From positions 124,001 to 188,000 of the forward strand of contig NZ_JAKRET010000006.1 in NCBI RefSeq assembly GCF_022664395.1: DNA of 64,000 bases, written 5' to 3'. Shown one piece after another: positions 1 through 9,523 of this stretch. A model generated the notes under the pieces. The model was not told the origin of the DNA. It did not search any database and saw nothing but the letters and a program-made list of their open reading frames with translations. Source of the stretch: Sphingomonas lacusdianchii (GTDB lineage Bacteria > Pseudomonadota > Alphaproteobacteria > Sphingomonadales > Sphingomonadaceae). How positions within the stretch are numbered: position 1 is the stretch's first letter; each line of letters starts with the position of its first letter. The position numbers were made by a program, and so were the translations under genes.

Positions 1-143
1 AACGAGCGCGGATACAAACGGCGTGACGGCCATAAGTTCGCCTGAGTGGTCGACCCGTTGAATCACGGTCGGGCCGCTGCTAGTCCGCGCCATCTTAACG
101 CGGGAAGCGCCAAAGCTATCCGCCCGAGCCGACAGGGATCGAC

Positions 144-644
144 ATGGACGAACAGAACGCCGCAGGCGGCATCGACGCCTTTGCCAACGGGGACGACAGC
201 CAGCCGTCGGTCAACGTCATCACGCAGTACGTCAAGGATCTCTCGTTCGAGAATCCCAGTGCTCCGGGCGTCTATCAGATCGCCGGCCAGCCCAAGCTCG
301 ACGTGCAGTTCAACATCGGCGCCAGCCAGGTCGGCGACGATGTCCATGAAGTGGTGCTCAAGATCGAGGCGCGTGCCGAGGTCGAGGATCAGGTCATGTA
401 TCTGGTCGACCTGTCGTTCGCCGGCCTGTTCGGCCTGCGCAACATCCCGGCCGAGCATCTTCAGCCCTTCCTGCTGGGCGAAGCGCCGCGCATCCTGTTC
501 CCCTTCGCCCGCCGGGTGCTGGCCGATGCGGTGCGCGACGGCGGCTTCCCGCCGCTACTGCTCGAACCGATCGACTTCGCGCAGCTCTATCTGTCGCAGG
601 CCGAGCAGCAGGGCGCGCTGGGCGAAGTCGCCGGCCACGCCTGA
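144..644 (+). CDS. secB: Protein-export chaperone SecB
   Basis: Cytosolic export chaperone that holds preproteins unfolded and passes them to SecA. The 166-residue product has the usual SecB length. It has the family core: a QPKLDVQFN strand, HEVVLKIEA, and the hallmark stretch around FGLRNIP and EHLQPFLLGEAPRILFPFAR at about residues 95-130. The acidic, low-complexity first 20 residues are typical of alphaproteobacterial SecB. The start at 144 gives a normal N-terminus; a GGGATCG stretch lies just upstream, a poor ribosome site. It stands alone ahead of a repeat-containing gap and murJ. Identification is secure from sequence alone. Confidence 0.95.
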   Translation: MDEQNAAGGIDAFANGDDSQPSVNVITQYVKDLSFENPSAPGVYQIAGQPKLDVQFNIGASQVGDDVHEVVLKIEARAEVEDQVMYLVDLSFAGLFGLRNIPAEHLQPFLLGEAPRILFPFARRVLADAVRDGGFPPLLLEPIDFAQLYLSQAEQQGALGEVAGHA

Positions 645-740
645 TCGTTTCCGGGCGGCGGGCGCAGACGTCGGTCCGATCGACAATCGAGGACGCCGAC
701 TGCCATGCAGCTGGGTGACACGCAGTTCCTGCCACTCCGA

Positions 741-758
741 CCTCCGCGCAGGCGGGGG
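741..758. repeat. Short GC-rich hairpin of the 'GCGCAGGCGGGGGTCCAGG' type
   Basis: Arms at 741-747 and 752-758 pair with one G-T pair around a GCAG loop. The following bases (GTCCAGGG) match those after the hairpin at 9488-9505, so the two are copies of one small dispersed repeat. Confidence 0.6.
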
Positions 759-848
759 TCCAGGGTGACAAATGTCGGCCTGTCGTTGCCCCGTCCCGCC
801 GCCCGTTCGAGACCGCTGCGAACGTCGCGAACGCAGCCAACTCCTCGC

Positions 849-940
849 CGTACCCCGGCGAAGGCCAGGGTCCAGTTGGGGGGCGTCAGTGATATGCGGA
901 TAAGCCTTTCTGACTGGACCCCGGCCTTCGCCGGGGTACG
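849..940. repeat. Palindromic repeat, family A (CCCCGGCCTTCGCCGGGG type)
   Basis: Arms 849-876 and 913-940 are 28 bp long and pair with a single mismatch around a 36-nt loop. The core of each arm is a CCCCGG/CCGGGG stem. A closely related element lies at 33678-33765, including the adjoining TCCAGTTGG and the GCTTTTC-type loop. It sits between secB and murJ. It has no T-run, so it is a mobile palindrome or REP-like unit rather than a simple terminator. Confidence 0.75.
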
Positions 941-1009
941 GATCGGCGACTGCCGCAAAGGTCTTGCCTGCCAATGCGCACGGCCGGCGGTTCGATCGGC
1001 CCTGAACCC

Positions 1010-2590
1010 ATGAAACTGGCGAAATCGCTGGGGTCGGTCGGCGGCCTGACGCTGGTCAGCCGCGTGCTGGCGCTGGGCCGCGACTCGTTGCAGGCGACGT
1101 TCGTAGGCGCGGGCTTCGCGTCGGACGCGTTCCTCGTCGCGTTCCGCCTGCCCAACATGTTCCGCGCGCTGTTCGCCGAAGGCGCGTTCAACGCCGCCTT
1201 CGTGCCGCTGTTCAACAAGAAGGTGGCCGAGGGCGACGCAGCGGTGGAGGGTCATGGGCTGCCCGCCGGCATCGCCTTTGCGCAGGCGGTGCTGTCGGTA
1301 TTGTTGCCGGTACTGGTCGCTGCGACGATCGTCATGCTGATCGGCGCATGGCCGCTGACGTACCTGCTGTCGGGCGGGTTCAACGACCCGACGCCTGCGC
1401 AATTCGCCTATGCGGTCACGCTGTCGCGGATCACCATTCCCTATCTGCTGCTGATCTCGATCGTGTCGCTATTGGGCGCGATCCTCAATTCGCTCGACAA
1501 ATTCTGGGTCAATGCCGCGGCACCCATCCTGCTGAACGTCGCCATGGTCGCCGGCCTGCTCTTCTTCCACGGTCCTGATCCCTATGCGACCGCACGGGTA
1601 CAGGCATGGGCGGTCACTGTCGGCGGCGCGTTGCAGCTCGGCTGGGTCATGTTCGCCTGTCGACGGGCGGGCGTATCGCTCCGCCCGCAGCGCCCGCGCC
1701 TGACCTCCGACGTGCGCGAGATGCTGCGCCTCATCGTCCCCGCCGCGATCGGCGCGGGCGCGATGCAGATCAATCTGCTGATCTCGACCGCGCTGTCGGG
1801 GCGGCTGCTCGATCAGGGGTCGATCTCCTACATCTATTATGCCGACCGGCTGAACCAGTTGCCGCTGGGGCTGATCGGCATCGGTCTCGGCACCATCCTG
1901 CTCCCCACCATCTCCCGCCAGCTTGCGCGGAAAGAGGATGCGGCGGCGATGGATACCCAGAATCGCGGCATCGAACTGGCGCTGCTGCTGACGCTGCCGG
2001 CGACCATCGCCTTCCTGACCGTCGCCGAACCGATCATCCGCGCCCTGTTCCAGCATGGCGCGTTCGGGCCGGAAGATACGCTGCGCAGCGCCCAGTCGCT
2101 CGCCGCCTTCTCGCTCGGCCTGCCCGCCTATGTCCTCATCAAGGTGATGACGCCCGGCTTTTATGCGCGACAGGATACGCGGACGCCGGTGCGCTTCGCG
2201 ATGATATCGATCGTCATCAACATCGTGCTCAACCTCGCGCTGATCCCGACCGTCGCGCATATCGGCCCGCCGCTCGCCACGGCGGTTTCGGCATGGGTCA
2301 ATTTCGCGATGCTCTACGTCACGCTGCGGCGGCGCGGACATTTCGCGTTCGACCGGCAACTGACCCACCGCCTGCCGCGCTTCGCCATCGCCGCGCTGCT
2401 GATGGGGGCGGCGCTGTTCTTCGCCGACCGCATCGTCGGCCCATGGACCACCGGCGAAGTGATGACGCGCATCATCGGCATGGTCGCGCTCGTCGGCGCG
2501 GGTGCCATCGTCTATGGCCTTGCCTGCCTTGCCACCGGAGCGTTCCGGCTGGCCGATCTCCGCGCGCTGCTGCGTCGGCGCGCCGCCTGA
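1010..2590 (+). CDS. murJ: Lipid II flippase MurJ
   Basis: Moves lipid II across the inner membrane for peptidoglycan synthesis; member of the MOP (MATE/MurJ) superfamily. The 526-residue protein is strongly hydrophobic, with about 14 membrane segments. It opens with the MurJ signature (SRVLALGRDSL, then FRLPNMFRALFAEGAF at about residues 50-65), including the conserved Arg-rich entry site. I place the start at 1010 (MKLAKSLGS); an in-frame ATG at 974 would add 12 unusual residues. Thirteen bases separate its stop from trpS, so the two are probably cotranscribed. Confidence 0.95.
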   Translation: MKLAKSLGSVGGLTLVSRVLALGRDSLQATFVGAGFASDAFLVAFRLPNMFRALFAEGAFNAAFVPLFNKKVAEGDAAVEGHGLPAGIAFAQAVLSVLLPVLVAATIVMLIGAWPLTYLLSGGFNDPTPAQFAYAVTLSRITIPYLLLISIVSLLGAILNSLDKFWVNAAAPILLNVAMVAGLLFFHGPDPYATARVQAWAVTVGGALQLGWVMFACRRAGVSLRPQRPRLTSDVREMLRLIVPAAIGAGAMQINLLISTALSGRLLDQGSISYIYYADRLNQLPLGLIGIGLGTILLPTISRQLARKEDAAAMDTQNRGIELALLLTLPATIAFLTVAEPIIRALFQHGAFGPEDTLRSAQSLAAFSLGLPAYVLIKVMTPGFYARQDTRTPVRFAMISIVINIVLNLALIPTVAHIGPPLATAVSAWVNFAMLYVTLRRRGHFAFDRQLTHRLPRFAIAALLMGAALFFADRIVGPWTTGEVMTRIIGMVALVGAGAIVYGLACLATGAFRLADLRALLRRRAA

Positions 2591-2602
2591 TAGGAAACAG
2601 AA

Positions 2603-3607
2603 ATGCGTGTCGTCTCCGGCATCCAGACCACCGGCAATCTTCATCTCGGCAATTATCTGGGCGCGATCCGCAACTGGGTGCGGTTGCAGGACCGGATGGG
2701 CGCCGACGATGTCTGCCTGTTCTTTCTCGCCGACCTCCACGCGCTGACCGTGACGCAGGATCCGAAGGTGATGGCGTCGAACACGATCGAGATGGCGGCG
2801 ACCTTGCTGGCGGCCGGCATCGATCCCGACCGCTCGATCCTGTTCAATCAGGCGCGGGTGCCCGCGCATAGCGAACTGGCGTGGATCCTCGGCGGCACCG
2901 CCCGGGTCGGCTGGCTCAACCGCATGACTCAGTGGAAGGACAAGGCCGGCAAGAACCGCGAAGGTGCCAGCGTCGGGCTGTTCACCTATCCGGTCCTGCA
3001 GGCTGCCGACATCCTCGCCTACCGCGCGACGCATGTGCCGGTGGGCGAGGACCAGAAACAGCATCTGGAGCTTGCCCGCGATATCGCGACCAAGTTCAAC
3101 CTCGACTTCGGGGTCGAGCTGTTCCCGCTGCCCGAACCGATGATCCCGGAAGATACCCCGCGGATCATGAGCTTGCGCGACGGCACCGCCAAGATGTCCA
3201 AGTCCGATCCGTCGGACATGAGCCGCATCAACCTGATCGATTCGGACGAGCAGATCGCGACCAAGTTCCGCAAGGCCAAGACCGATCCCGAACCCCTGCC
3301 GTCCGAGGTCGCCGGGCTGGCGGAACGGCCCGAGGCGCGCAACCTCGTCACCATCTATGCCGCGCTGTCGGGGGAGACGTCGCAGGACGTGCTCGCCAAC
3401 TTCGGCGGCCAGGGTTTCGGCGCGTTCAAGCCCGCGCTCGCCGATCTGGCGGTCGCCAAGCTCGGCCCGATCCGCGACCGGCTGGTGGCGCTGCTCGACG
3501 ACCGCGCCGCCGTCGGCGCAACGCTGGCAAAGGGTGCGGCAAAGGCGGACGCACTGGCCCGCCCGACGCTGCTCGCCGCCCAGCAGGCACTGGGACTGCA
3601 AGTTTGA
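2603..3607 (+). CDS. trpS: Tryptophanyl-tRNA synthetase
   Basis: Class I aminoacyl-tRNA synthetase charging tRNA-Trp in the cytosol. The 334-residue product is the normal bacterial length. The HIGH-type motif is GNLHLGNYLG at about residues 12-21, and the KMSKS loop is present as AKMSKSD near residue 195. It follows murJ after 13 bp, with GGAAA as a weak ribosome site, and is followed by a hairpin at 3628-3662. Confidence 0.97.
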   Translation: MRVVSGIQTTGNLHLGNYLGAIRNWVRLQDRMGADDVCLFFLADLHALTVTQDPKVMASNTIEMAATLLAAGIDPDRSILFNQARVPAHSELAWILGGTARVGWLNRMTQWKDKAGKNREGASVGLFTYPVLQAADILAYRATHVPVGEDQKQHLELARDIATKFNLDFGVELFPLPEPMIPEDTPRIMSLRDGTAKMSKSDPSDMSRINLIDSDEQIATKFRKAKTDPEPLPSEVAGLAERPEARNLVTIYAALSGETSQDVLANFGGQGFGAFKPALADLAVAKLGPIRDRLVALLDDRAAVGATLAKGAAKADALARPTLLAAQQALGLQV

Positions 3608-3620
3608 ATATTTGTTTTAG

Positions 3621-5342
<1,722 letters not shown>

Positions 5343-5353
5343 GAAGCGCAGAT

Positions 5354-5506
5354 TTCGCGCAAAGGCGCAAAGGCGCGGAGGGGGTTGCGATACCGGCAAC
5401 ACCTCCGCGATCGGGAGACCGTTGCGCCCAAAGCTACTGCATAAAAAAGGCCGCTGACGCGGATACGGCGTGCAGCGAACGCAACCCCTCCGCGCCTCTG
5501 CGCGAA
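5354..5506. repeat. Palindromic repeat, family C (GCGCAAAGGCGC type)
   Basis: The left arm at 5354-5389 (TTCGCGCAAAGGCGC...GGGGTTGCG) pairs, with a 9-nt repeat-length difference, with the right arm at 5480-5506. About 90 bp lie between them. The same arms occur in a larger element at 47788-48038. It fills the gap between the convergent pgm and dnaA genes. No transposase is associated. Confidence 0.75.
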
Positions 5507-5596
5507 CCAGTTCTACTTCTTCTCGCTGCGCGCGTGATGACCGACGGTCTCGACAAGCTCGAAGTGCTCGAACCAAATCGGGTGGGGGAGACCCGC

Positions 5597-7003
5597 TTAG
5601 CCCTCGAGCGAGCGCAGCAAGGTCCGCACTGCGCTGTCGATCTCGCGGTCGATCCCACGCAGTTCCTCGATCCGCCGCACGGCATGGATCACCGTCGAGT
5701 GATCGCGATTGCCGAACTTGCGCCCGATCTCGGGCAGCGAGCGCGTCGTCAGCTGCTTCGCCAGATACATCGCCACCTGTCGCGGCCTGGCGATCGCCTG
5801 CGCCCGCCGTGCCGAGATCAGGTCGAGCTGCTTGACCTCGAAATGCGCCGACACCGCGCGCTGGATATCGTCGATCGTCACGCGCTTGGCCGGCCCGGCC
5901 AGCATCTCGCCTAGCGTCGCATGGGCGAACGCCATGTCGATCGTGTCGCCGGTCAGCGACGCATAGGCGATCAGGCGGTTGAGCGCCCCTTCCAGTTCGC
6001 GCACGCTGCCGCGAATACGGCCGGCAAGCAGGTCGAGCACATCGCCGGGCACGACGATGCCGGGCACCTCGGCCAGCTTGGCAGCAAGGATCGCGTGGCG
6101 CAGGTCGGTTTCGGGCAGCTTGATATCGGCCACCAGCCCGCCGCCCAGCCGCGACAGCAGCCGCGGATCGATCCCTTCGAGCAACGCGGGCGATCGGTCG
6201 CAGGCGATCACCACCCGCTTGCCCGCGTCCATGAACGCGTTGATCGTGTGCAGGCATTCCTCCTGCGTCGCATCCTTGCCCGCCACGAACTGCAGGTCGT
6301 CGATCATCAGCAGGTCGACGCCGCGCAACCGCGCCTTGAAACCATGCGTATCCCGCGCACGCATCGCCGCGACGAATTCGAACATGAAGCGCTCGGCGGG
6401 CAGATACACCGCGCTCGCCGCCGGATCGGCGTCGAGAAACGCATGGCCGATCGCATGCATCAGATGGGTTTTGCCCAGCCCCGTGCCGCTGTGCAGGAAT
6501 AGCGGGCTGAACCGCGGCACGCCGGGCTCGGCCAGCGCCTTCGCGGCGTTGAACGCGACCCGGTTCGATGCCGAAACGACGAATCGGTCGAAGCGATAGC
6601 GCGGATCGAACGCCGGCCGTTCGGCGGGCGCGCGTTGCGGCACGGCAGCGGCGAAGGCGATCGGCGCGTGCGTCGCCACCGGTGCCGGCTTCGATTCGGG
6701 CAAGGCGGCGGGCGGTACGATTCGCGCCTGCAGCGCGCTGGCCGTTTCCACCACCACGTCGCGCACCTGCGGCAGTTGCGCACGGAATTCGTGCGTCAAT
6801 CGTTCGGCATAATGATTGCGGACCCAATCGGTCATGAACGCCGATGGCAGGGTCAGGCGGACGACGCCGTCCTCGTCGGGGGCGACCAGTTCCATCGGCT
6901 TCAGCCACCGGTCGAACACGCGCTGTCCGGCGGATGCACGCAGGTTGTGCCGCACGCGGGCCCATGCCGCTGCAACCTCGACCTGTCCATGATCCACCGC
7001 CAT
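5597..7003 (-). CDS. dnaA: Chromosomal replication initiator DnaA
   Basis: AAA+ initiator that binds DnaA boxes and melts the origin. The 468-residue protein has an N-terminal DnaB-interaction domain at residues 10-90 and a Pro/Ala-rich linker at about 95-130. The ATPase core carries Walker A (GTGLGKTH, near residue 173) and Walker B (LLMIDDLQF). The C-terminal DNA-binding helix-turn-helix has the signature RDHSTVIHAVR. I chose ATG at 7003; a GTG two codons earlier (7009) is also possible, with GGGAGGGG further upstream. It is monocistronic, convergent with pgm and separated from rpsT by a 473-bp gap. Confidence 0.97.
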   Translation of the reverse strand: MAVDHGQVEVAAAWARVRHNLRASAGQRVFDRWLKPMELVAPDEDGVVRLTLPSAFMTDWVRNHYAERLTHEFRAQLPQVRDVVVETASALQARIVPPAALPESKPAPVATHAPIAFAAAVPQRAPAERPAFDPRYRFDRFVVSASNRVAFNAAKALAEPGVPRFSPLFLHSGTGLGKTHLMHAIGHAFLDADPAASAVYLPAERFMFEFVAAMRARDTHGFKARLRGVDLLMIDDLQFVAGKDATQEECLHTINAFMDAGKRVVIACDRSPALLEGIDPRLLSRLGGGLVADIKLPETDLRHAILAAKLAEVPGIVVPGDVLDLLAGRIRGSVRELEGALNRLIAYASLTGDTIDMAFAHATLGEMLAGPAKRVTIDDIQRAVSAHFEVKQLDLISARRAQAIARPRQVAMYLAKQLTTRSLPEIGRKFGNRDHSTVIHAVRRIEELRGIDREIDSAVRTLLRSLEG

Positions 7004-7295
7004 CGTCACCCGAACACACCCCTCCCGCCCGGAGAATCAGCTTCTCCGCCACGGTTCATCCATCGTTTAAGAGCCCCCCTGACCGCGCCGAAGCGGCGGT
7101 CGCACACGAAGATTCGTGCGGGCCCCGACCACCGCGATCGGCGCCGGGAAGTGCTGTTTAGGAACCGTGACGCCGATCGATCAAGTCACGAAACCGAAAT
7201 AAAGGCAGTTGACAGCCCCCCAGTGGCGGAAACGCGTCGGATTTATTTTTTCGCGTTTTCTGTCAGTATCTTACGCCAGATCAGCCGCCCCCGAA

Positions 7296-7345
7296 CCCTC
7301 GAATCCGCGGATTTCCGCGGTTTTCCGGACAGCCTGATTCGAGGG
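7296..7345. promoter_or_regulatory. Nested palindrome upstream of dnaA
   Basis: CCCTCGAATC (7296-7305) is perfectly complementary to GATTCGAGGG (7336-7345). Inside the 30-bp loop are two CCGCGG hexamers (7305-7310 and 7315-7320) that are each palindromic and can pair with each other. It lies about 300 bp upstream of the dnaA start. It could be a regulator site, an RNA structure or part of an origin; the sequence does not decide. Confidence 0.4.
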
Positions 7346-7416
7346 GTTTTGGCGGAACCATTTCAGCGCGGGACGCACCCTCCGCCCGGTGCTGCGACAC
7401 CATGTCCGACCGACGC

Positions 7417-7448
7417 AAGAAACCCCGCCGGCCGCTGGGCCGACGGGG
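7417..7448 (-). terminator. Intrinsic terminator of rpsT
   Basis: On the minus strand CCCCGTCGGCC (7448-7438) pairs with GGCCGGCGGGG (7433-7423), with one G-U pair and a 4-nt loop, and is followed by TTTCTTG. It lies about 30 bp past the rpsT stop. Confidence 0.85.
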
Positions 7449-7476
7449 TCAATCCTGTCCGACGATGCGCGGGCGA

Positions 7477-7740
7477 TCAGGCGATCGCGCCAACCGCCTT
7501 CGTCAGGCGCGAGAACTTGCGGCTCGCGGTATTCTTGTGCAGCACGCCCTTGGCGACGCCGCGGGCCAGTTCCGGCTGGACGTTCGCCAGCGCGGTGGTC
7601 GCCGCTTCACGGTCACCGGCGACGATCGCCGCTTCGACCTTCTTTACGAAGGTACGGATGCGGCCGACGCGCGCACCATTGATTTCCGCACGACGCGCAT
7701 TGCGCCGGATACGCTTCTTCGCCTGTGGCGTATTCGCCAT
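7477..7740 (-). CDS. rpsT: 30S ribosomal protein S20
   Basis: Primary 16S rRNA-binding protein of the small subunit. The 87-residue basic product opens with [14 protein letters not shown] and contains the conserved [12 protein letters not shown] near residue 70. Both are diagnostic of S20. The start at 7740 matches the family. It is followed by a strong terminator, and mutM ends 91 bp upstream in the same orientation, so rpsT probably has its own promoter. Confidence 0.97.
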   Translation of the reverse strand: MANTPQAKKRIRRNARRAEINGARVGRIRTFVKKVEAAIVAGDREAATTALANVQPELARGVAKGVLHKNTASRKFSRLTKAVGAIA

Positions 7741-7831
7741 GCCGTCCTCGACTCTCGCAAATGATTGGTGCCGATCGGGCAATCCGACCGGAGAACGTGC
7801 GCCCCTTAACCGGTCGGGGCCGGAAGGTCAA

Positions 7832-8644
7832 CTATCGCTGGCACGATCGGCACCAGAAGGTGGAGCGTCCACCGTCGACGCGCCGCTCGACCACACCCCC
7901 GCACGGACACGCCTCGCCCTCGCGGCCATAGACCCTGAATTGTTTCGAGAAGTAGCCCAGTTCGCCATCGGGCCGGGCATAGTCGCGCAACGTCGATCCC
8001 CCCGCCTCGATCGCCGACAGCAGTACCGCACGGGTCGCGTCGACCAATGCCGCCAGCCGTTCGCGCGCAATCTGCCCGGCCGGGCGCGTCGGCGAAATGC
8101 CCGCGACGTTCAGCGCCTCGCACACGTAGATATTGCCGAGTCCCGCGACGATTCGCTGATCGAGCAGCAGGATCTTCACCGGCGCGATCCGCCCCGCGAA
8201 CCGCCGCTCCAGATGGTCGGCGGTGAAGTCCGGCCCGAGCGGCTCGGGTCCCAGCGCGGCGAAGGGCGGCCAGGTCGCGACCTCGGCGGTCGGCAGCAGA
8301 TCGACCGATCCGAAACGGCGCGGATCGTTCAGCACCACCTGCCGCCCGGCATCGGTCGCCAGCAGCAGATGATCGTGCGCCAGCGGTTCGGCGGGATCGA
8401 CGCGCCAGCGCCCCGACATACCGAGGTGGAAGATGAAGGTATCGGCACGATCGGTCTCGATCAGCCCGTATTTGGCGCGGCGCGACAGGCCGGTGACCGT
8501 CGCACCCGTAAGCCGCTGCCCGAGATCGACCGGCATCGCCCGGCGCAGATCGGCACGATTGGCGACGACCCGCGCCAATCGCTGCCCGGTCAGCACCGGT
8601 GCCAGACCGCGCACGGTCGTCTCTACTTCGGGAAGTTCGGGCAT
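7832..8644 (-). CDS. mutM: Formamidopyrimidine-DNA glycosylase
   Basis: Base-excision repair glycosylase/lyase that removes 8-oxoguanine and other oxidised purines. At 270 residues it has the usual length. The N-terminus MPELPEVETTVRGL supplies the catalytic Pro after Met removal and the catalytic Glu. A conserved Lys lies near residue 60. The helix-two-turn-helix includes GLGNIYVCEAL near residue 170. The C-terminal zinc finger CPCGG...FWCRSCQ is intact. It is divergent from ubiE, 95 bp away. Confidence 0.97.
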   Translation of the reverse strand: MPELPEVETTVRGLAPVLTGQRLARVVANRADLRRAMPVDLGQRLTGATVTGLSRRAKYGLIETDRADTFIFHLGMSGRWRVDPAEPLAHDHLLLATDAGRQVVLNDPRRFGSVDLLPTAEVATWPPFAALGPEPLGPDFTADHLERRFAGRIAPVKILLLDQRIVAGLGNIYVCEALNVAGISPTRPAGQIARERLAALVDATRAVLLSAIEAGGSTLRDYARPDGELGYFSKQFRVYGREGEACPCGGVVERRVDGGRSTFWCRSCQR

Positions 8645-8739
8645 GGGATCCTTCGATCGACCGGCGCATCCGGCCGCTATCTACGCCAAACAGCTAGGTT
8701 CGGTTTGCCCCCGCCACAAGGCGCGGCTAGGGCAGACGA

Positions 8740-9471
8740 ATGAACGACACGGTATCCTTCGGCTACGAAGATGTGGCCCCCGCCGAAAAGACCAAGCGCG
8801 TCGGCGATGTCTTCGCCAGCGTCGCCTCGCGCTACGACCTGATGAACGACGCGATGTCCGGGGGCATGCACCGGTTGTGGAAGGACCGCTTCGTCGCGCG
8901 GGTGAAGCCGGGCAAGGGCGAATCGATCCTCGACATGGCCGGGGGCACCGGCGACATCGCGTTCCGCATGGCGAAGCACGGCGCGCACATCACCGTCGCC
9001 GACATCAACCCGGCGATGCTGGGCGTCGGCATGGAACGCGCCGAAAAGCGCGGCATCGACGGCCTTGTCTGGTCCGAACAGAATGCCGAGACGCTCGACT
9101 TCGCCGATCGCAGCTTTGATGGCTATACGATCGCGTTCGGCATCCGCAACGTGACCGACATTCCGAAGGCGCTGCGCGAAGCGCACCGCGTCCTGAAGCG
9201 CGGCGGTCGGTTCTTCTGCCTCGAATTCTCGACGGTGACGTGGCCCGGCTTCGCCGACGTCTATGACCAATATTCGCACAAGCTGGTGCCCAAGCTCGGC
9301 AAGCTGCTGGCGAATGACGAGGACAGCTATCGCTATCTGATCGAATCGATCCGTCGCTTCCCCGACATGCCGACCTTCGAACGCATGATCGCGGACGCGG
9401 GCTTCATCCGCACGCGCGTCGAACCGATCATGGGCGGGCTGGTCGCGATCCATAGCGGGTGGAAGATTTGA
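8740..9471 (+). CDS. ubiE: Demethylmenaquinone/2-methoxy-6-polyprenyl-1,4-benzoquinol methyltransferase
   Basis: SAM-dependent C-methyltransferase of ubiquinone synthesis, cytosolic and membrane-associated. The 243-residue protein has the UbiE signatures YDLMNDAMSGGMHRLWK near residue 27, the SAM motif DMAGGTGDIAF at about residue 66, and GIRNVTDIPKALREA near residue 145. It is followed after 52 bp by ubiB, and a small hairpin repeat (9488-9505) lies between them. It opens the packed plus-strand run to 16025. Confidence 0.95.
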   Translation: MNDTVSFGYEDVAPAEKTKRVGDVFASVASRYDLMNDAMSGGMHRLWKDRFVARVKPGKGESILDMAGGTGDIAFRMAKHGAHITVADINPAMLGVGMERAEKRGIDGLVWSEQNAETLDFADRSFDGYTIAFGIRNVTDIPKALREAHRVLKRGGRFFCLEFSTVTWPGFADVYDQYSHKLVPKLGKLLANDEDSYRYLIESIRRFPDMPTFERMIADAGFIRTRVEPIMGGLVAIHSGWKI

Positions 9472-9487
9472 TGCGGCACGCATCAAA

Positions 9488-9505
9488 CCCCCGCGCAGGC
9501 GGGGG
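9488..9505. repeat. Short GC-rich hairpin between ubiE and ubiB
   Basis: CCCCCGC (9488-9494) and GCGGGGG (9499-9505) pair perfectly around GCAG and are followed by TCCAGGG. This is the same small unit as at 741-758. It has no T-run, so read-through into ubiB is expected. Confidence 0.55.
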
Positions 9506-9523
9506 TCCAGGGCAAATAGCCGC

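Larger units (their letters stand above)
645..1009. other. secB-murJ gap carrying palindromic repeats
   Basis: This 365-bp gap has no convincing gene. Open frames here are GC-driven and lack ribosome sites. It holds a short hairpin at 741-758 and a longer inverted repeat at 849-940, each described separately. No clear terminator with a T-run is visible after secB. Confidence 0.7.
7004..7476. other. dnaA-rpsT intergenic region
   Basis: This 473-bp gap is less GC-rich in the middle (TTTATTTTTTCGCGTTTTC near 7240-7258) and must hold the dnaA promoter. It contains a nested palindrome at 7296-7345 and the rpsT terminator at 7417-7448. I found no good match to the TTATCCACA DnaA box, so I do not call an origin here. 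Confidence 0.6.

Noticed and set aside
1..143. Possible end of a plus-strand gene before secB (frame 1 ends at TGA 43-45)
   Set aside because: Only 14 codons are visible, and all three frames close within about 60 bases. I cannot tell whether it is a real gene end.
1469..3601. 710-codon open frame on the minus strand across murJ and trpS
   Set aside because: It lies opposite two well-recognised genes, has Arg/Gln/Asp-rich composition typical of antisense frames in GC-rich DNA, and no ribosome site.
7004..7476. Replication origin near dnaA
   Set aside because: No clear DnaA box cluster was found; the palindrome alone is not enough.
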